Part shown: piece by piece, positions 36,771-44,333 of the stretch
Layout: each line of letters begins with the position of its first letter
How positions within the stretch are numbered: position 1 is the first letter of the stretch
Origin: Salinisphaera sp. LB1
GTDB lineage: Bacteria > Pseudomonadota > Gammaproteobacteria > Nevskiales > Salinisphaeraceae
NCBI RefSeq assembly: GCF_003177035.1
Contig: NZ_CP029488.1
Span: 1,116,001 to 1,180,000 of the forward strand
Direction: 5' to 3'
Length of the DNA stretch: 64,000 bases
Translations under genes and position numbers: made by a program
The notes under the pieces: model-generated
Seen by the model: the letters and a program-made list of their open reading frames with translations, nothing else
Database searches by the model: none
Told to the model about the DNA's origin: nothing

Positions 36771-37853
36771 ATGTCGGAGACCGAACGCAGCTATCCCCGC
36801 AATGCCTGGTATGCCGCGGCCTGGGGCCACGAGGTCGAGCATGCCCTGACCGCCCGCACGGTCTGCGAGCGCGATCTGGTGCTCTACCGCAAAACCGATG
36901 GGGAGGTCACGGCCCTTGAGGATGCCTGCTGGCATCGGCTGCTGCCGTTGTCGATGGGCAAGCTCGATGGCGATCAGGTGATGTGCGGCTATCACGGCCT
37001 GAAATTCGATAGCGATGGCCGCTGCACGTACATGCCGGCCCAGGAGACGGTCAATCCGTCGGCCTGTGTGCGGCATTTTCCGGTCGTGGAGCGCCACGCC
37101 CTGGTCTGGGTCTGGACGGGCAATCCGGCGCTGGCCGATCCCGACCTCGTGCCCGATTTCCACTGGAATGACGATCCGGCGCTGGCCGGTCGCGGCGGCA
37201 CCTTCTACAGCCTGGGCTGCAACTATCGCTTATTGATCGACAACCTCATGGATCTGACCCATGAGACCTTCGTGCATGCCGGCAGCATCGGCCACGATGC
37301 CATCACGCGCACCCCCTTCGAGGTCGAGCATGACGAGCAGTTCGTCACCATGACGCGCTGGATGCTGAACAACGATGCGCCGCCGTTCTGGGCCTGGCAG
37401 CTTGGCCGCGATGTGCCGGTGGATCGTTGGCACCAAATCCGGTTCGAAGCCCCGTCCACCGTGGTGGGCGATGTCGGGGTCGCCGAGGCCGGCACGGGCG
37501 CCCCGGAAGGCGACCGTTCCAAGGGGGTGACCGGCTATTTCCTGGCGGCGATCACGCCGGAAACCGAAACGACCTGTCACTACTTCTGGAACTTCGTACG
37601 CGACCACCATATCGACGACCCCCAGTGGACCGACGATCTACACACGGCCCATGTCAACGGTGAGTCCGGCGTGTATGAACAAGACGTGGAAGTGCTCGAA
37701 GCGCAGCAGGCGGCAATCAAGCGCAATAGCCGCGCCCCGTTCTATCACTTGAATATCGATGCCGGCGCCCTCTGGGCGCGTCGTCTGATCGAGCAGCGGC
37801 TGGCGGCCGAGCCCGCGATTCGTCCTGTCGATCAAACCGCCGCAGCCGGCTAG
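36771..37853 (+). CDS. vanA: Vanillate O-demethylase oxygenase subunit
   Basis: A Rieske non-haem iron oxygenase of 360 residues. The N-terminus NAWYAAAWGHEVE is the VanA form. The Rieske cluster ligands are Cys-x-His in DACWHR and Cys-x2-His in CGYHG. The mononuclear iron site begins with DNLMDLTHETFVH. With VanB it demethylates vanillate to protocatechuate and formaldehyde. Two ATG codons stand in tandem (36768 and 36771); the second has the better distance of 7 bases from GGAGGAG. The gene is followed by vanR and vanB on the same strand. Confidence 0.93.
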   Translation: MSETERSYPRNAWYAAAWGHEVEHALTARTVCERDLVLYRKTDGEVTALEDACWHRLLPLSMGKLDGDQVMCGYHGLKFDSDGRCTYMPAQETVNPSACVRHFPVVERHALVWVWTGNPALADPDLVPDFHWNDDPALAGRGGTFYSLGCNYRLLIDNLMDLTHETFVHAGSIGHDAITRTPFEVEHDEQFVTMTRWMLNNDAPPFWAWQLGRDVPVDRWHQIRFEAPSTVVGDVGVAEAGTGAPEGDRSKGVTGYFLAAITPETETTCHYFWNFVRDHHIDDPQWTDDLHTAHVNGESGVYEQDVEVLEAQQAAIKRNSRAPFYHLNIDAGALWARRLIEQRLAAEPAIRPVDQTAAAG

Positions 37854-37862
37854 GAGCGACTC

Positions 37863-38582
37863 GTGCAGCAGAGCACTAAAGCATTATTGCGCCTGCGGGA
37901 AATGATCCTGGAAGGCGAGTTGTCGATCGACGAACGCTTGTCTGAACCCATGCTCGTCGATCGCATCGCTGTATCCCGCACGCCGATACGCGTCGCGCTG
38001 GTCAAGCTCGAGCATGAAGGGTTGATCGAGCCCCTCCCGTCCGGCGGCTACCAGATTCGCACGTTCTCGAAAAAAGACTTGTTCGATGCGATCGAGTTGC
38101 GCGGCACGCTGGAAGGCGTGGCGGCCCGCTTCGCCGCCGAGGCTCGACCGACACGCGCGGCTCTCGGGCCGCTGACGCGCGCGGTGGCGCAACTGGACGA
38201 TGTGCTGGCAAAGAGCGAACTGAACGAGGATGACTTCGCGGCTTATACGGAAGGCAATGAGTGCTTTCACAGCGAGTTGTTGAACCTGGCCGGGAGCCCG
38301 GTGATCGCCGAATCGCTCAACCGTATCGTCCGGCTGCCATTTGCCTCGCCCAATGCCTTCGTGATGGCCCAGGCCGCAATTCCGGAAGCGCACCACATCA
38401 TAACGGTGGCACAGGACCAGCATCACGGCATGCTCGAGGCGATCGAAGCCGGTGAAGGCAGCCGGGCTGAAGCTCTGGCACGTGAACATTCACGGTGTGC
38501 GAGGCGCAACCTGCAAATCGTGCTCGATCACGACCGCGCGGAACACCGCTTACCCGGCCTGCAACTGGTCAAGAACGCGTAA
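37863..38582 (+). CDS. vanR: GntR/FCD family regulator VanR
   Basis: A 239-residue GntR-type repressor. The winged helix is in LRLREMILEGELSIDERLSE with the DNA-reading segment VDRIAVSRTPIRVALVKLEHEG. The all-helical FCD effector domain starts near residue 75 (LFDAIELRGTLEGVAARFA). Proteins of this kind repress vanAB and are released by vanillate. The GTG start follows TAGGAGCGACTC. The location between vanA and vanB, in the same direction and with gaps of 9 and 18 bases, is unusual: it puts the repressor inside the operon it presumably controls. Confidence 0.87.
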   Translation: MQQSTKALLRLREMILEGELSIDERLSEPMLVDRIAVSRTPIRVALVKLEHEGLIEPLPSGGYQIRTFSKKDLFDAIELRGTLEGVAARFAAEARPTRAALGPLTRAVAQLDDVLAKSELNEDDFAAYTEGNECFHSELLNLAGSPVIAESLNRIVRLPFASPNAFVMAQAAIPEAHHIITVAQDQHHGMLEAIEAGEGSRAEALAREHSRCARRNLQIVLDHDRAEHRLPGLQLVKNA

Positions 38583-38600
38583 CCCATCTCGGAGCCCTCC

Positions 38601-39605
38601 ATGGCCACCCATCAATATTTCACCACCGCGACCCTGGCCCGGACCCGGGACGTGGCCACGGACGTCAGACTGTTCGAAATCGAACCCGCCGACGGTGTGA
38701 CGCCGCATCAACCCGGCAGTCATCTCGATGTCGAAGTCCTGGTCGACGACAAGCCACAGTACCGTTCCTTTTCGCTGGTCGGCGACGCCAGCGAGGGCGG
38801 CCGCTATCGTATCGCGGTCAAGAATCGCCCCAACGGCCATGGCGGCTCGCGGTATCTATGGTCGTTGCAGGCCGGCGCACAATTGCGCGTGTCCGAACCC
38901 AAGGATCGCTTCCCCTTGTCCTATCGCGCGCCGGAAGTCCTGCTGGTCGCCGGCGGCATCGGCATCACGCCGATCTATGGCATGGCCAGGGCACTGCTCC
39001 GGAACAAGTCGAACGTCCGGCTCCTGTATACCGCGCGTTCGCGCAGCCAGCTCGCGTTCGTGGAAGAACTCCAGCAATGGCTGGGCGACCGGCTGACGTT
39101 GTTTGTGACTGAAGACAACCAGCGCCTCGACCCCCGCAAAGCGCTGGCAAACCTGGACCCGCAGGCCGAACTCTACATCTGCGGCCCGCAATCCCTGCGC
39201 GAGGATTTCCTCGGCCAGTGGCTGGCCAGCGGCCGGCCCCATGATCGCTTCCGGTTCGAAACGTTTGCCAGCAGTGGCCGATTTCCCGATACACCGTTTG
39301 ACGTACGCGTGGCCAATCGCGACGTCACGCTGACGGTCGGCCGCGAACAATCGCTACTGCAGGCGCTTCGAGCGCAGGGTATCGACGACATTCTCTACGA
39401 CTGCGAACACGGCGAATGCGGCCTGTGCACCATCGATGTGCTCGACCATACCGGTGACCTCGATCATCGAGACGTGTTCTACAGCACCCGCCAGAAAAAA
39501 TCCGAAAAACGCATGTGCGCCTGCGTCTCGCGTATTCACAACGGCCGTCTGACCATCGATACGAGCCGCCATAGCGTGGACACCGGCCGCCCCGACGATC
39601 AATAG
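38601..39605 (+). CDS. vanB: Vanillate O-demethylase reductase subunit
   Basis: A 334-residue phthalate-dioxygenase-reductase type protein. The flavin domain has YRSFSLVGDA and RIAVKNRPNGHGGSRY, and the NAD domain starts at VLLVAGGIGITPIYGMA. A C-terminal plant-type [2Fe-2S] domain has CEHGECGLCTIDVLD and a distal cysteine in RMCACVS. It passes electrons from NADH to VanA. The ATG at 38601 follows GGAG. It ends the vanA-vanR-vanB operon. Confidence 0.93.
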   Translation: MATHQYFTTATLARTRDVATDVRLFEIEPADGVTPHQPGSHLDVEVLVDDKPQYRSFSLVGDASEGGRYRIAVKNRPNGHGGSRYLWSLQAGAQLRVSEPKDRFPLSYRAPEVLLVAGGIGITPIYGMARALLRNKSNVRLLYTARSRSQLAFVEELQQWLGDRLTLFVTEDNQRLDPRKALANLDPQAELYICGPQSLREDFLGQWLASGRPHDRFRFETFASSGRFPDTPFDVRVANRDVTLTVGREQSLLQALRAQGIDDILYDCEHGECGLCTIDVLDHTGDLDHRDVFYSTRQKKSEKRMCACVSRIHNGRLTIDTSRHSVDTGRPDDQ

Positions 39606-39715
39606 GCTCAAGAAAATCACGCGCCGCGATCGCCCGGCAGGCCGGCAAGCGTTATCGGTCGAGCAGATCAATGAAGCCATCGATCTGTTACAAGAACGTT
39701 CCGCGCTGCCTTTCC

Positions 39716-39733
39716 AGGGCCTGTTGCCGTTTC
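39716..39733 (+). repeat. 18-bp direct repeat, copy 1
   Basis: AGGGCCTGTTGCCGTTTC occurs here and again at 43087-43104. The two copies bracket the 3.4-kb block of exonuclease, LOG, TerC, MarR and DUF3237 genes. The start GGCCTGTTGC resembles terminal repeats of some IS5-group elements. Confidence 0.6.
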
Positions 39734-39749
39734 ACACGGCGCGGCCCCG

Positions 39750-40376
39750 TCAGCCCCCGGGGCGCTGATCTCGTTCGGTGACCGCGACAGCCGTCGGCCG
39801 GTGGGCCGCGGTGAGCCAGTCGGTCACACTCAGCCCGGTGGCCGCGACGGCGGCCGTCACCACTTCGCCGGCGGCGCGGGCGTCTTCGCCGGCATCGTGG
39901 TGCGCGAACTGCAAACGAAGATGCCGTTTGAGACTGGCCAGGCCATGGCCACCGCGGCTCTTGAGTTCGGGGAAGGCGCGCCGCGCCACGCGCACTGAAT
40001 CCAGCCAGCGTGCTTCGATCGGTGGGCAGCCGTGCGCGAGACAGGCCCGCGTGATGGCGGTCACATCGAAGGCCGTGTGGGAGACCACGATCTGCCCGGT
40101 CAGCGCCGCGGCCACGGCATCATGGATGCCCGCCCAGTCCGGGGCGTGGGTGACATCGCCCGGGCGGATGCCGTGGATTGCGATATTGCCGGCCGAGAAA
40201 TACGTCTGCGGATGCACCAACCACGACCAGTTATCCACCAGCCGCCCGTCGGCGAACCGCGCGAAACCGATCTGGCAGATGCTGCCCGCATCGCCGTTCG
40301 CGGTTTCCACATCCACCGCGACGAAGGCATTGAGGTCATGACGCAGCGCCTCGGGCGGCGCAATCGGGCGGGCCAC
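39750..40376 (-). CDS. 3'-5' exonuclease, DEDDh type (DnaQ-like)
   Basis: A 208-residue exonuclease. Exo I reads FVAVDVETANGDAGSICQIG (Asp and Glu ligands), Exo II has the DWAGIHDAVAAALTGQIVVSHTA region with FD, and Exo III has LQFAHHDAGEDARAAGEV with catalytic His and Asp. These are the four carboxylates plus His of the DnaQ superfamily. It resembles stand-alone DNA polymerase III epsilon-like exonucleases, which trim DNA or RNA ends. The start is GTG. It is 4 bases after the stop of the LOG gene, so both are in one operon. Confidence 0.85.
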   Translation of the reverse strand: MARPIAPPEALRHDLNAFVAVDVETANGDAGSICQIGFARFADGRLVDNWSWLVHPQTYFSAGNIAIHGIRPGDVTHAPDWAGIHDAVAAALTGQIVVSHTAFDVTAITRACLAHGCPPIEARWLDSVRVARRAFPELKSRGGHGLASLKRHLRLQFAHHDAGEDARAAGEVVTAAVAATGLSVTDWLTAAHRPTAVAVTERDQRPGG

Positions 40377-40380
40377 CGGG

Positions 40381-40965
40381 TCAGGCTGCGCCGGGCAGTC
40401 GGGCGATCACCTGTTCGACCAGGGATTCGGCATTCTCGGCCACGGCGATGCGCGAGACATGCTCGGGGCCGACGAAGCCCTGGTCGCGCATGTGATTCAT
40501 GCAGGCGATGAGCGGTTGATAGAACCCGGCCACGTCGAGCAGGCCGGCCGGCTTGTCGTGCCAACCGATCTGGTGCCAGGTCAATACTTCGAACAACTCC
40601 TCGAGCGTGCCGAAACCGCCCGGCATGGCGATGAAACCGTCGGCGGCCTCGATCATGGCGAGTTTGCGCTGGTGCATGGTCTCCACAACGCGCAGTTCGC
40701 TGACCCCGTGGTGCGCCACCTCGCGGTCGGCCAGCCCGCGCGGGATCACGCCCAGCACGGCGCCACCGGCGGCAAGCGCGGCATCGGCCACGGCGCCCAT
40801 GAGGCCGACGCGCGCGCCACCGTAGACCAGCCCGATACCGGCCCGGGCCAGGACGGTGCCGAGCACACCAGCGGCCTGGCGATAACGCGCATCGACACCG
40901 TCACGCGAGCCGCAGTACACACAGATCCAGCGATGAGAGTCGGAGCGGGCGGTATTCATCAGCAT
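40381..40965 (-). CDS. LOG family protein (nucleoside-monophosphate phosphoribohydrolase)
   Basis: A protein of about 194 residues, TIGR00730/LOG family. WICVYCGSRDG, LVYGGARVGLMGAVADAAL, and the paired motifs MHQRKLAMIEAADGFIAMPGG and GTLEELFEVLTWHQIG (PGGxGTxxE) are all present. The family cleaves AMP or cytokinin-like riboside monophosphates to base and ribose 5-phosphate. ATG at 40965 or 40959 may be the start; neither has a clear ribosome-binding site, so the first is given. It is transcribed with the DnaQ-like exonuclease and divergently from the TerC-type gene. Confidence 0.87.
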   Translation of the reverse strand: MLMNTARSDSHRWICVYCGSRDGVDARYRQAAGVLGTVLARAGIGLVYGGARVGLMGAVADAALAAGGAVLGVIPRGLADREVAHHGVSELRVVETMHQRKLAMIEAADGFIAMPGGFGTLEELFEVLTWHQIGWHDKPAGLLDVAGFYQPLIACMNHMRDQGFVGPEHVSRIAVAENAESLVEQVIARLPGAA

Positions 40966-41061
40966 TAGGATAAACCGCTTGCCGGACAACGAGAATCCCC
41001 GCGCGACAAGCCTATCAAGAAAGCATGACTGCACGCGCCGTTATGCTCACGTAAGCTGCCC

Positions 41062-41082
41062 ACGCGCGTACCGAACGCGCGT
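41062..41082 (+). promoter_or_regulatory. Leader hairpin before the TerC-type gene
   Basis: ACGCGCG and CGCGCGT are perfect 7-bp arms around a 7-base loop, ending 24 bases before the ATG. TerC/Alx genes are often preceded by structured leaders, but the conserved manganese-riboswitch core was not recognised here. Confidence 0.35.
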
Positions 41083-41106
41083 AAGTCAGCGTAAAGAGAC
41101 TACTCT

Positions 41107-42078
41107 ATGGACGTACCTGTCTGGGTCTGGGCCGCCACCATCGCCGGTATCGCGGCCCTGCTCATCTTCGATTTCTTCGCCCACGTGCGCACGCCGCACG
41201 AACCTTCCGCGAAGGAGGCCGGCGGCTGGTCGATCTTCTACGTAATCATCGCGCTCGTCTTCGGTGCCGGCCTCTGGTTCGTCTGGGGCCACGATCACGG
41301 CGTCGAATACCTGGCGGGCTACGTGACCGAAAAAAGCCTGTCGGTAGACAATCTGTTCGTCTTCGTCATCATCATGGCCGCGTTCGATGTCCCCAAGGCC
41401 TACCAGCAGAAGGTGCTGCTGGTAGGCGTGATCATCGCGCTGGTCCTGCGGGCGATCTTCATCGCGCTCGGCGCCGCCGCAATCGAGCATTTCTCCTGGG
41501 TGTTCTATATCTTCGGGCTGTTCCTGCTCTACACCGCCTATAGCGTGGCGATGTCCTCACACGAGCAGAGCGAGACATACGAGCCCAATTTCCTCGTGCG
41601 CGCCGTACAGAACCATCTGCCGGCCACCGACGAGTACAACCAGTCGAAGCTGACGATCGTCAAGAACGGCAAGCGCCTGATCACGCCGATGCTGATCGTC
41701 ATGATCGCGATCGGCGCCACCGATATCCTGTTCGCACTCGACTCCATTCCGGCGATCTACGGGCTTACCAAGCAGCCCTATATCGTGTTCACCGCCAACG
41801 CCTTCGCCCTGCTCGGCCTGATCCAGCTCTATTTCCTGCTCGGCGGGCTGCTCAACCGGCTGGTCTATCTGTCGCTGGGGCTGGCGGCGATCCTCGGCTT
41901 CATCGGCATCAAACTGATTTTCGAAGCATTGCGCGGCAACCAGCTACCCTTCATCAACGGCGGGCAACCCGTAACCGCGATCCCCGCGATCCCGATCTGG
42001 CTGTCATTGTCGATCATCGTCGGCGTGCTCGTGCTGACCACCGTGGCGAGTCTGCTCAAGTCGGCGCGCGGGACATAG
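41107..42078 (+). CDS. TerC/Alx family integral membrane protein
   Basis: A 323-residue inner-membrane protein with about nine helices. The hallmark GYVTEKSLSVDNLFVFVIIMA near residue 75 has the two acidic residues of the TerC site, and the second conserved acidic site is in GATDILFALDSIPAIYG near residue 207. The family exports manganese or acts in tellurite and metal stress; Alx is the nearest model. It stands alone, divergent from the LOG gene and ending within one base of the convergent MarR-type gene. A small hairpin lies in the leader. Confidence 0.88.
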   Translation: MDVPVWVWAATIAGIAALLIFDFFAHVRTPHEPSAKEAGGWSIFYVIIALVFGAGLWFVWGHDHGVEYLAGYVTEKSLSVDNLFVFVIIMAAFDVPKAYQQKVLLVGVIIALVLRAIFIALGAAAIEHFSWVFYIFGLFLLYTAYSVAMSSHEQSETYEPNFLVRAVQNHLPATDEYNQSKLTIVKNGKRLITPMLIVMIAIGATDILFALDSIPAIYGLTKQPYIVFTANAFALLGLIQLYFLLGGLLNRLVYLSLGLAAILGFIGIKLIFEALRGNQLPFINGGQPVTAIPAIPIWLSLSIIVGVLVLTTVASLLKSARGT

Positions 42079-42567
42079 CTATTCGCTTGCCCAGAGACTG
42101 TCAAGCGAGCCCGCGAGATCGCGACGCGCTTGTTCGTCTTTGATGCCGAAACGGGTCATTTCCATTGCGCGCACCGCAAGTACAGCGCGGTGCTCGAGCG
42201 TCGCGCCCGCTTCGGTGATCTGCCAGAAGGAAGATCGACCATCGGTGGGATTCCGGCGGCGTATCACGAGACCACGCGCCTCCAGCGCACTCATCACGCT
42301 CACCATATTCGATGGGGCAACGCCCAGCGCCGCACTGACCCGCTTGTGCGTGAGGCGTTCGTTGCAGGCCAGAAGCACCAGCACCGAAAACTCGATCTGG
42401 CGCAGCTGAAACGGCTCGCCAATCTCCTGGGCGAAAAGCTTCTGCATGGCCAGGTCCGCGCGCTTGAGCTGGTAACCGACCAGTTCACGCAGCCCGCTGT
42501 CATCCAAAGCCTCGTCCCGGCCCCCGCCGGTCGACGATCGCCGCTTTGATGCCAAATTTCGATTCAC
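42079..42567 (-). CDS. MarR family regulator, probable repressor of hydroxycinnamate catabolism
   Basis: A 162-residue winged-helix protein. The DNA-binding part is LRQIEFSVLVLLACNERLTH followed by KRVSAALGVAPSNMVSVMSALEARGLV, and the wing is RRNPTDGRSSFWQITEAG, standard for MarR. Regulators of ferulate and coumarate genes (HcaR, FerR, CouR) belong to this family and respond to the CoA thioesters. It is read together with a DUF3237 gene (13-base gap) and divergently from ech-fcs, across a perfect palindrome at 43250-43266. The GTG start at 42567 is the first in frame. Confidence 0.83.
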   Translation of the reverse strand: MNRNLASKRRSSTGGGRDEALDDSGLRELVGYQLKRADLAMQKLFAQEIGEPFQLRQIEFSVLVLLACNERLTHKRVSAALGVAPSNMVSVMSALEARGLVIRRRNPTDGRSSFWQITEAGATLEHRAVLAVRAMEMTRFGIKDEQARRDLAGSLDSLWASE

Positions 42568-42580
42568 CTCTGCCCTCCGC

Positions 42581-43048
42581 TCACATGAAAACGTTGCCGA
42601 CCGCGAACAATTCGACCGTGACTTGATAGGCGAAGCGTTCGGCCCCCGCCACGAAAACTGTTCGCGTCAACCATTCGTACGGGCCCGCCGCAACATTCAG
42701 ACGCGCGCTGGTCTGAAAGTAGGTCGTTGATTCACCCGGGCCCTGGCCAGGGCCGGCATCGGCATGCCGCAGGCCGGCGTTGTCCATCTCGACCAGCGTG
42801 CCATCGGTGAGTTCGATCGCGTACTGAGCGCGCAGATCCACCACGCCGTCGTTGCGCACAGTTTGCCAGTCACCGCCCCCCGGCAGTATCCGCCCATTCA
42901 AGTACGGCCCGACGACGCGCCCGCCATCGATCGGAACGAACCGCCGACGTCCTTGCGGATTAACACCGAAATCCCTCGGCACGCCGATGTCGACCTCCAG
43001 CCGGCAGACGTATGTCAGGGCAGGGGATGCAGGTAAGGGATCGGTCAT
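42581..43048 (-). CDS. DUF3237 family protein
   Basis: A 155-residue protein with the DUF3237 arrangement: YVCRLEVDIG at the start, RRFVPIDGGRVVGPYLNGRILPGGGDWQ, ARYAIELTDGTLV-like strand, and a C-terminal ending QVTVELFAV. Members form a small beta-barrel and are of unknown function, often located in aromatic or steroid catabolic clusters. Here it is in an operon with the MarR-type regulator, facing ech-fcs, so a role in hydroxycinnamate metabolism is plausible. No catalytic residue can be named. Confidence 0.75.
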   Translation of the reverse strand: MTDPLPASPALTYVCRLEVDIGVPRDFGVNPQGRRRFVPIDGGRVVGPYLNGRILPGGGDWQTVRNDGVVDLRAQYAIELTDGTLVEMDNAGLRHADAGPGQGPGESTTYFQTSARLNVAAGPYEWLTRTVFVAGAERFAYQVTVELFAVGNVFM

Positions 43049-43086
43049 CGCGGTCTCGACAAAAAACGCATGGCGTGCGGAAGACT

Positions 43087-43104
43087 AGGGCCTGTTGCCG
43101 TTTC
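43087..43104 (+). repeat. 18-bp direct repeat, copy 2
   Basis: Identical to 39716-39733 and in the same orientation. It lies 39 bases before the DUF3237 start, in the ech control region. Confidence 0.6.
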
Positions 43105-43249
43105 GTGCGAGTCCGCGCCAGGCGCTTCCTGAAAAATTACCAGGAGCGGCAAGACGAGGCGTCGCGAACGTGGCGTAGTCATTCTACGTAATACAGCACC
43201 AACGCTGGATTGCCGCAAAAACAGCAGGGTCGCATGCATACGACGTATT

Positions 43250-43266
43250 AGTTATATTAAATAACT
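43250..43266. promoter_or_regulatory. MarR-type operator of the ech-fcs genes
   Basis: AGTTATATTAAATAACT is a perfect palindrome (6-bp arms, 5-base centre) in an otherwise GC-rich region, 42 bases before the ech ATG. The TATATT inside could be the -10 element, so binding of the divergent MarR protein would block transcription of ech, and possibly of its own operon. Confidence 0.65.
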
Positions 43267-43307
43267 TGTTTGTCGTGAAACCATGAAGCATTCAAACAGG
43301 AGGACTT

Positions 43308-44144
43308 ATGAGCGATTACAAGGACCGCTGGAGCACCGTACAGGTGGACGTCGATGAATCGGGGATTGCGTGGGTCACGCTCAACCGCCCGGACAAGCGC
43401 AACGCCATGAACCCGACGCTCAATCGGGAGATGATCGATGTACTCGAAACGCTGGAGCTTGACGGCGATGCCCGCGTCGTCGTGCTCACCGGCGCCGGTG
43501 AGTCGTGGACGGCGGGCATGGATCTCAAGGAGTACTTCCGTGAGATCGATGCCCAGCCCGAGATCGTCCAGGAGCGGATTCGTCGTGATTGTTCCCAGTG
43601 GCAATGGAAACTGCTGCGCATGTACGCCAAGCCCACCATTGCCATGGTCAACGGCTGGTGTTTCGGCGGCGGCTTCTCGCCGCTGGTGGCCTGTGATCTG
43701 GCCATCGCCGCGGATGAAGCCGTGTTTGGCCTGTCCGAGATCAACTGGGGCATCCCGCCGGGCAACCTGGTCAGCAAGGCCCTGGCCGATACCATCGGCC
43801 ACCGCGAGGCGCTGTACTACATCATGACCGGCGAAACCTTCACCGGCACCGAAGCCGCCGCGATGGGGCTGGTCAACCGCAGCGTCCCGATCGGACAGTT
43901 GCGCGACGCCGTCACCGAACTGGCGGGCCTGCTCGTGGACAAGAACCCGGTCGCGCTGCGCTATGCCAAGACTGGCTTCAAGCGTTGCCGCGAACTGACC
44001 TGGGAACAGAACGAAGACTACTTGTACGCCAAGATCGACCAGTCCAGCCATCGCGATCCCGAGCATGGCCGCGAACAGGGGCTGAAGCAGTTCCTTGACG
44101 ACAAATCGATCAAGCCCGGCCTGGAGAGCTATCGACGGAGCTGA
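43308..44144 (+). CDS. ech: Hydroxycinnamoyl-CoA hydratase-lyase (feruloyl-CoA hydratase/lyase)
   Basis: A 278-residue crotonase. AGESWTAGMDLKEYFREID and NGWCFGGGFSPLVACDLAIA form the two oxyanion-hole segments, and the catalytic Glu is in FGLSEINWGIPPG. The YFREID and SEINWGI motifs together with the C-terminal LTWEQNEDYLYAKIDQS helix are those of the HCHL/Ech group. It hydrates feruloyl-CoA or coumaroyl-CoA and splits off acetyl-CoA to leave vanillin or 4-hydroxybenzaldehyde. It starts after GGAGGAC and precedes fcs by 189 bases. A MarR operator overlaps its promoter. Confidence 0.93.
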   Translation: MSDYKDRWSTVQVDVDESGIAWVTLNRPDKRNAMNPTLNREMIDVLETLELDGDARVVVLTGAGESWTAGMDLKEYFREIDAQPEIVQERIRRDCSQWQWKLLRMYAKPTIAMVNGWCFGGGFSPLVACDLAIAADEAVFGLSEINWGIPPGNLVSKALADTIGHREALYYIMTGETFTGTEAAAMGLVNRSVPIGQLRDAVTELAGLLVDKNPVALRYAKTGFKRCRELTWEQNEDYLYAKIDQSSHRDPEHGREQGLKQFLDDKSIKPGLESYRRS

Positions 44145-44333
44145 GCCGCGACAACCTCGCATAGCGTTCGCCCCCGCGTCTGGTTGCCATTCGGCGTGCC
44201 GCCCGGGGGGCGCCGGAGCCCGCCAGACAAGCCGGGGCGACCCGGTTTGACCAACCGTCACCCCGGGCGCCGGCGGACTGCCGCCAGACGAGTACGGCCC
44301 GTCGACCGCATCGAAGAAATAGGGACACACGCC

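Noticed and set aside
39604-39768. An open frame after vanB reading LSVEQINEAIDLLQERSALPFQG
   Set aside because: It has no start codon, overlaps the vanB stop and the 18-bp repeat, and I could not match it to a family. It may be a relic, but there is no support.
41030-41106. A yybP-ykoY manganese riboswitch before the TerC-type gene
   Set aside because: The gene family makes it plausible, but the space is short and I could not find the conserved riboswitch core; only a 7-bp hairpin is visible.
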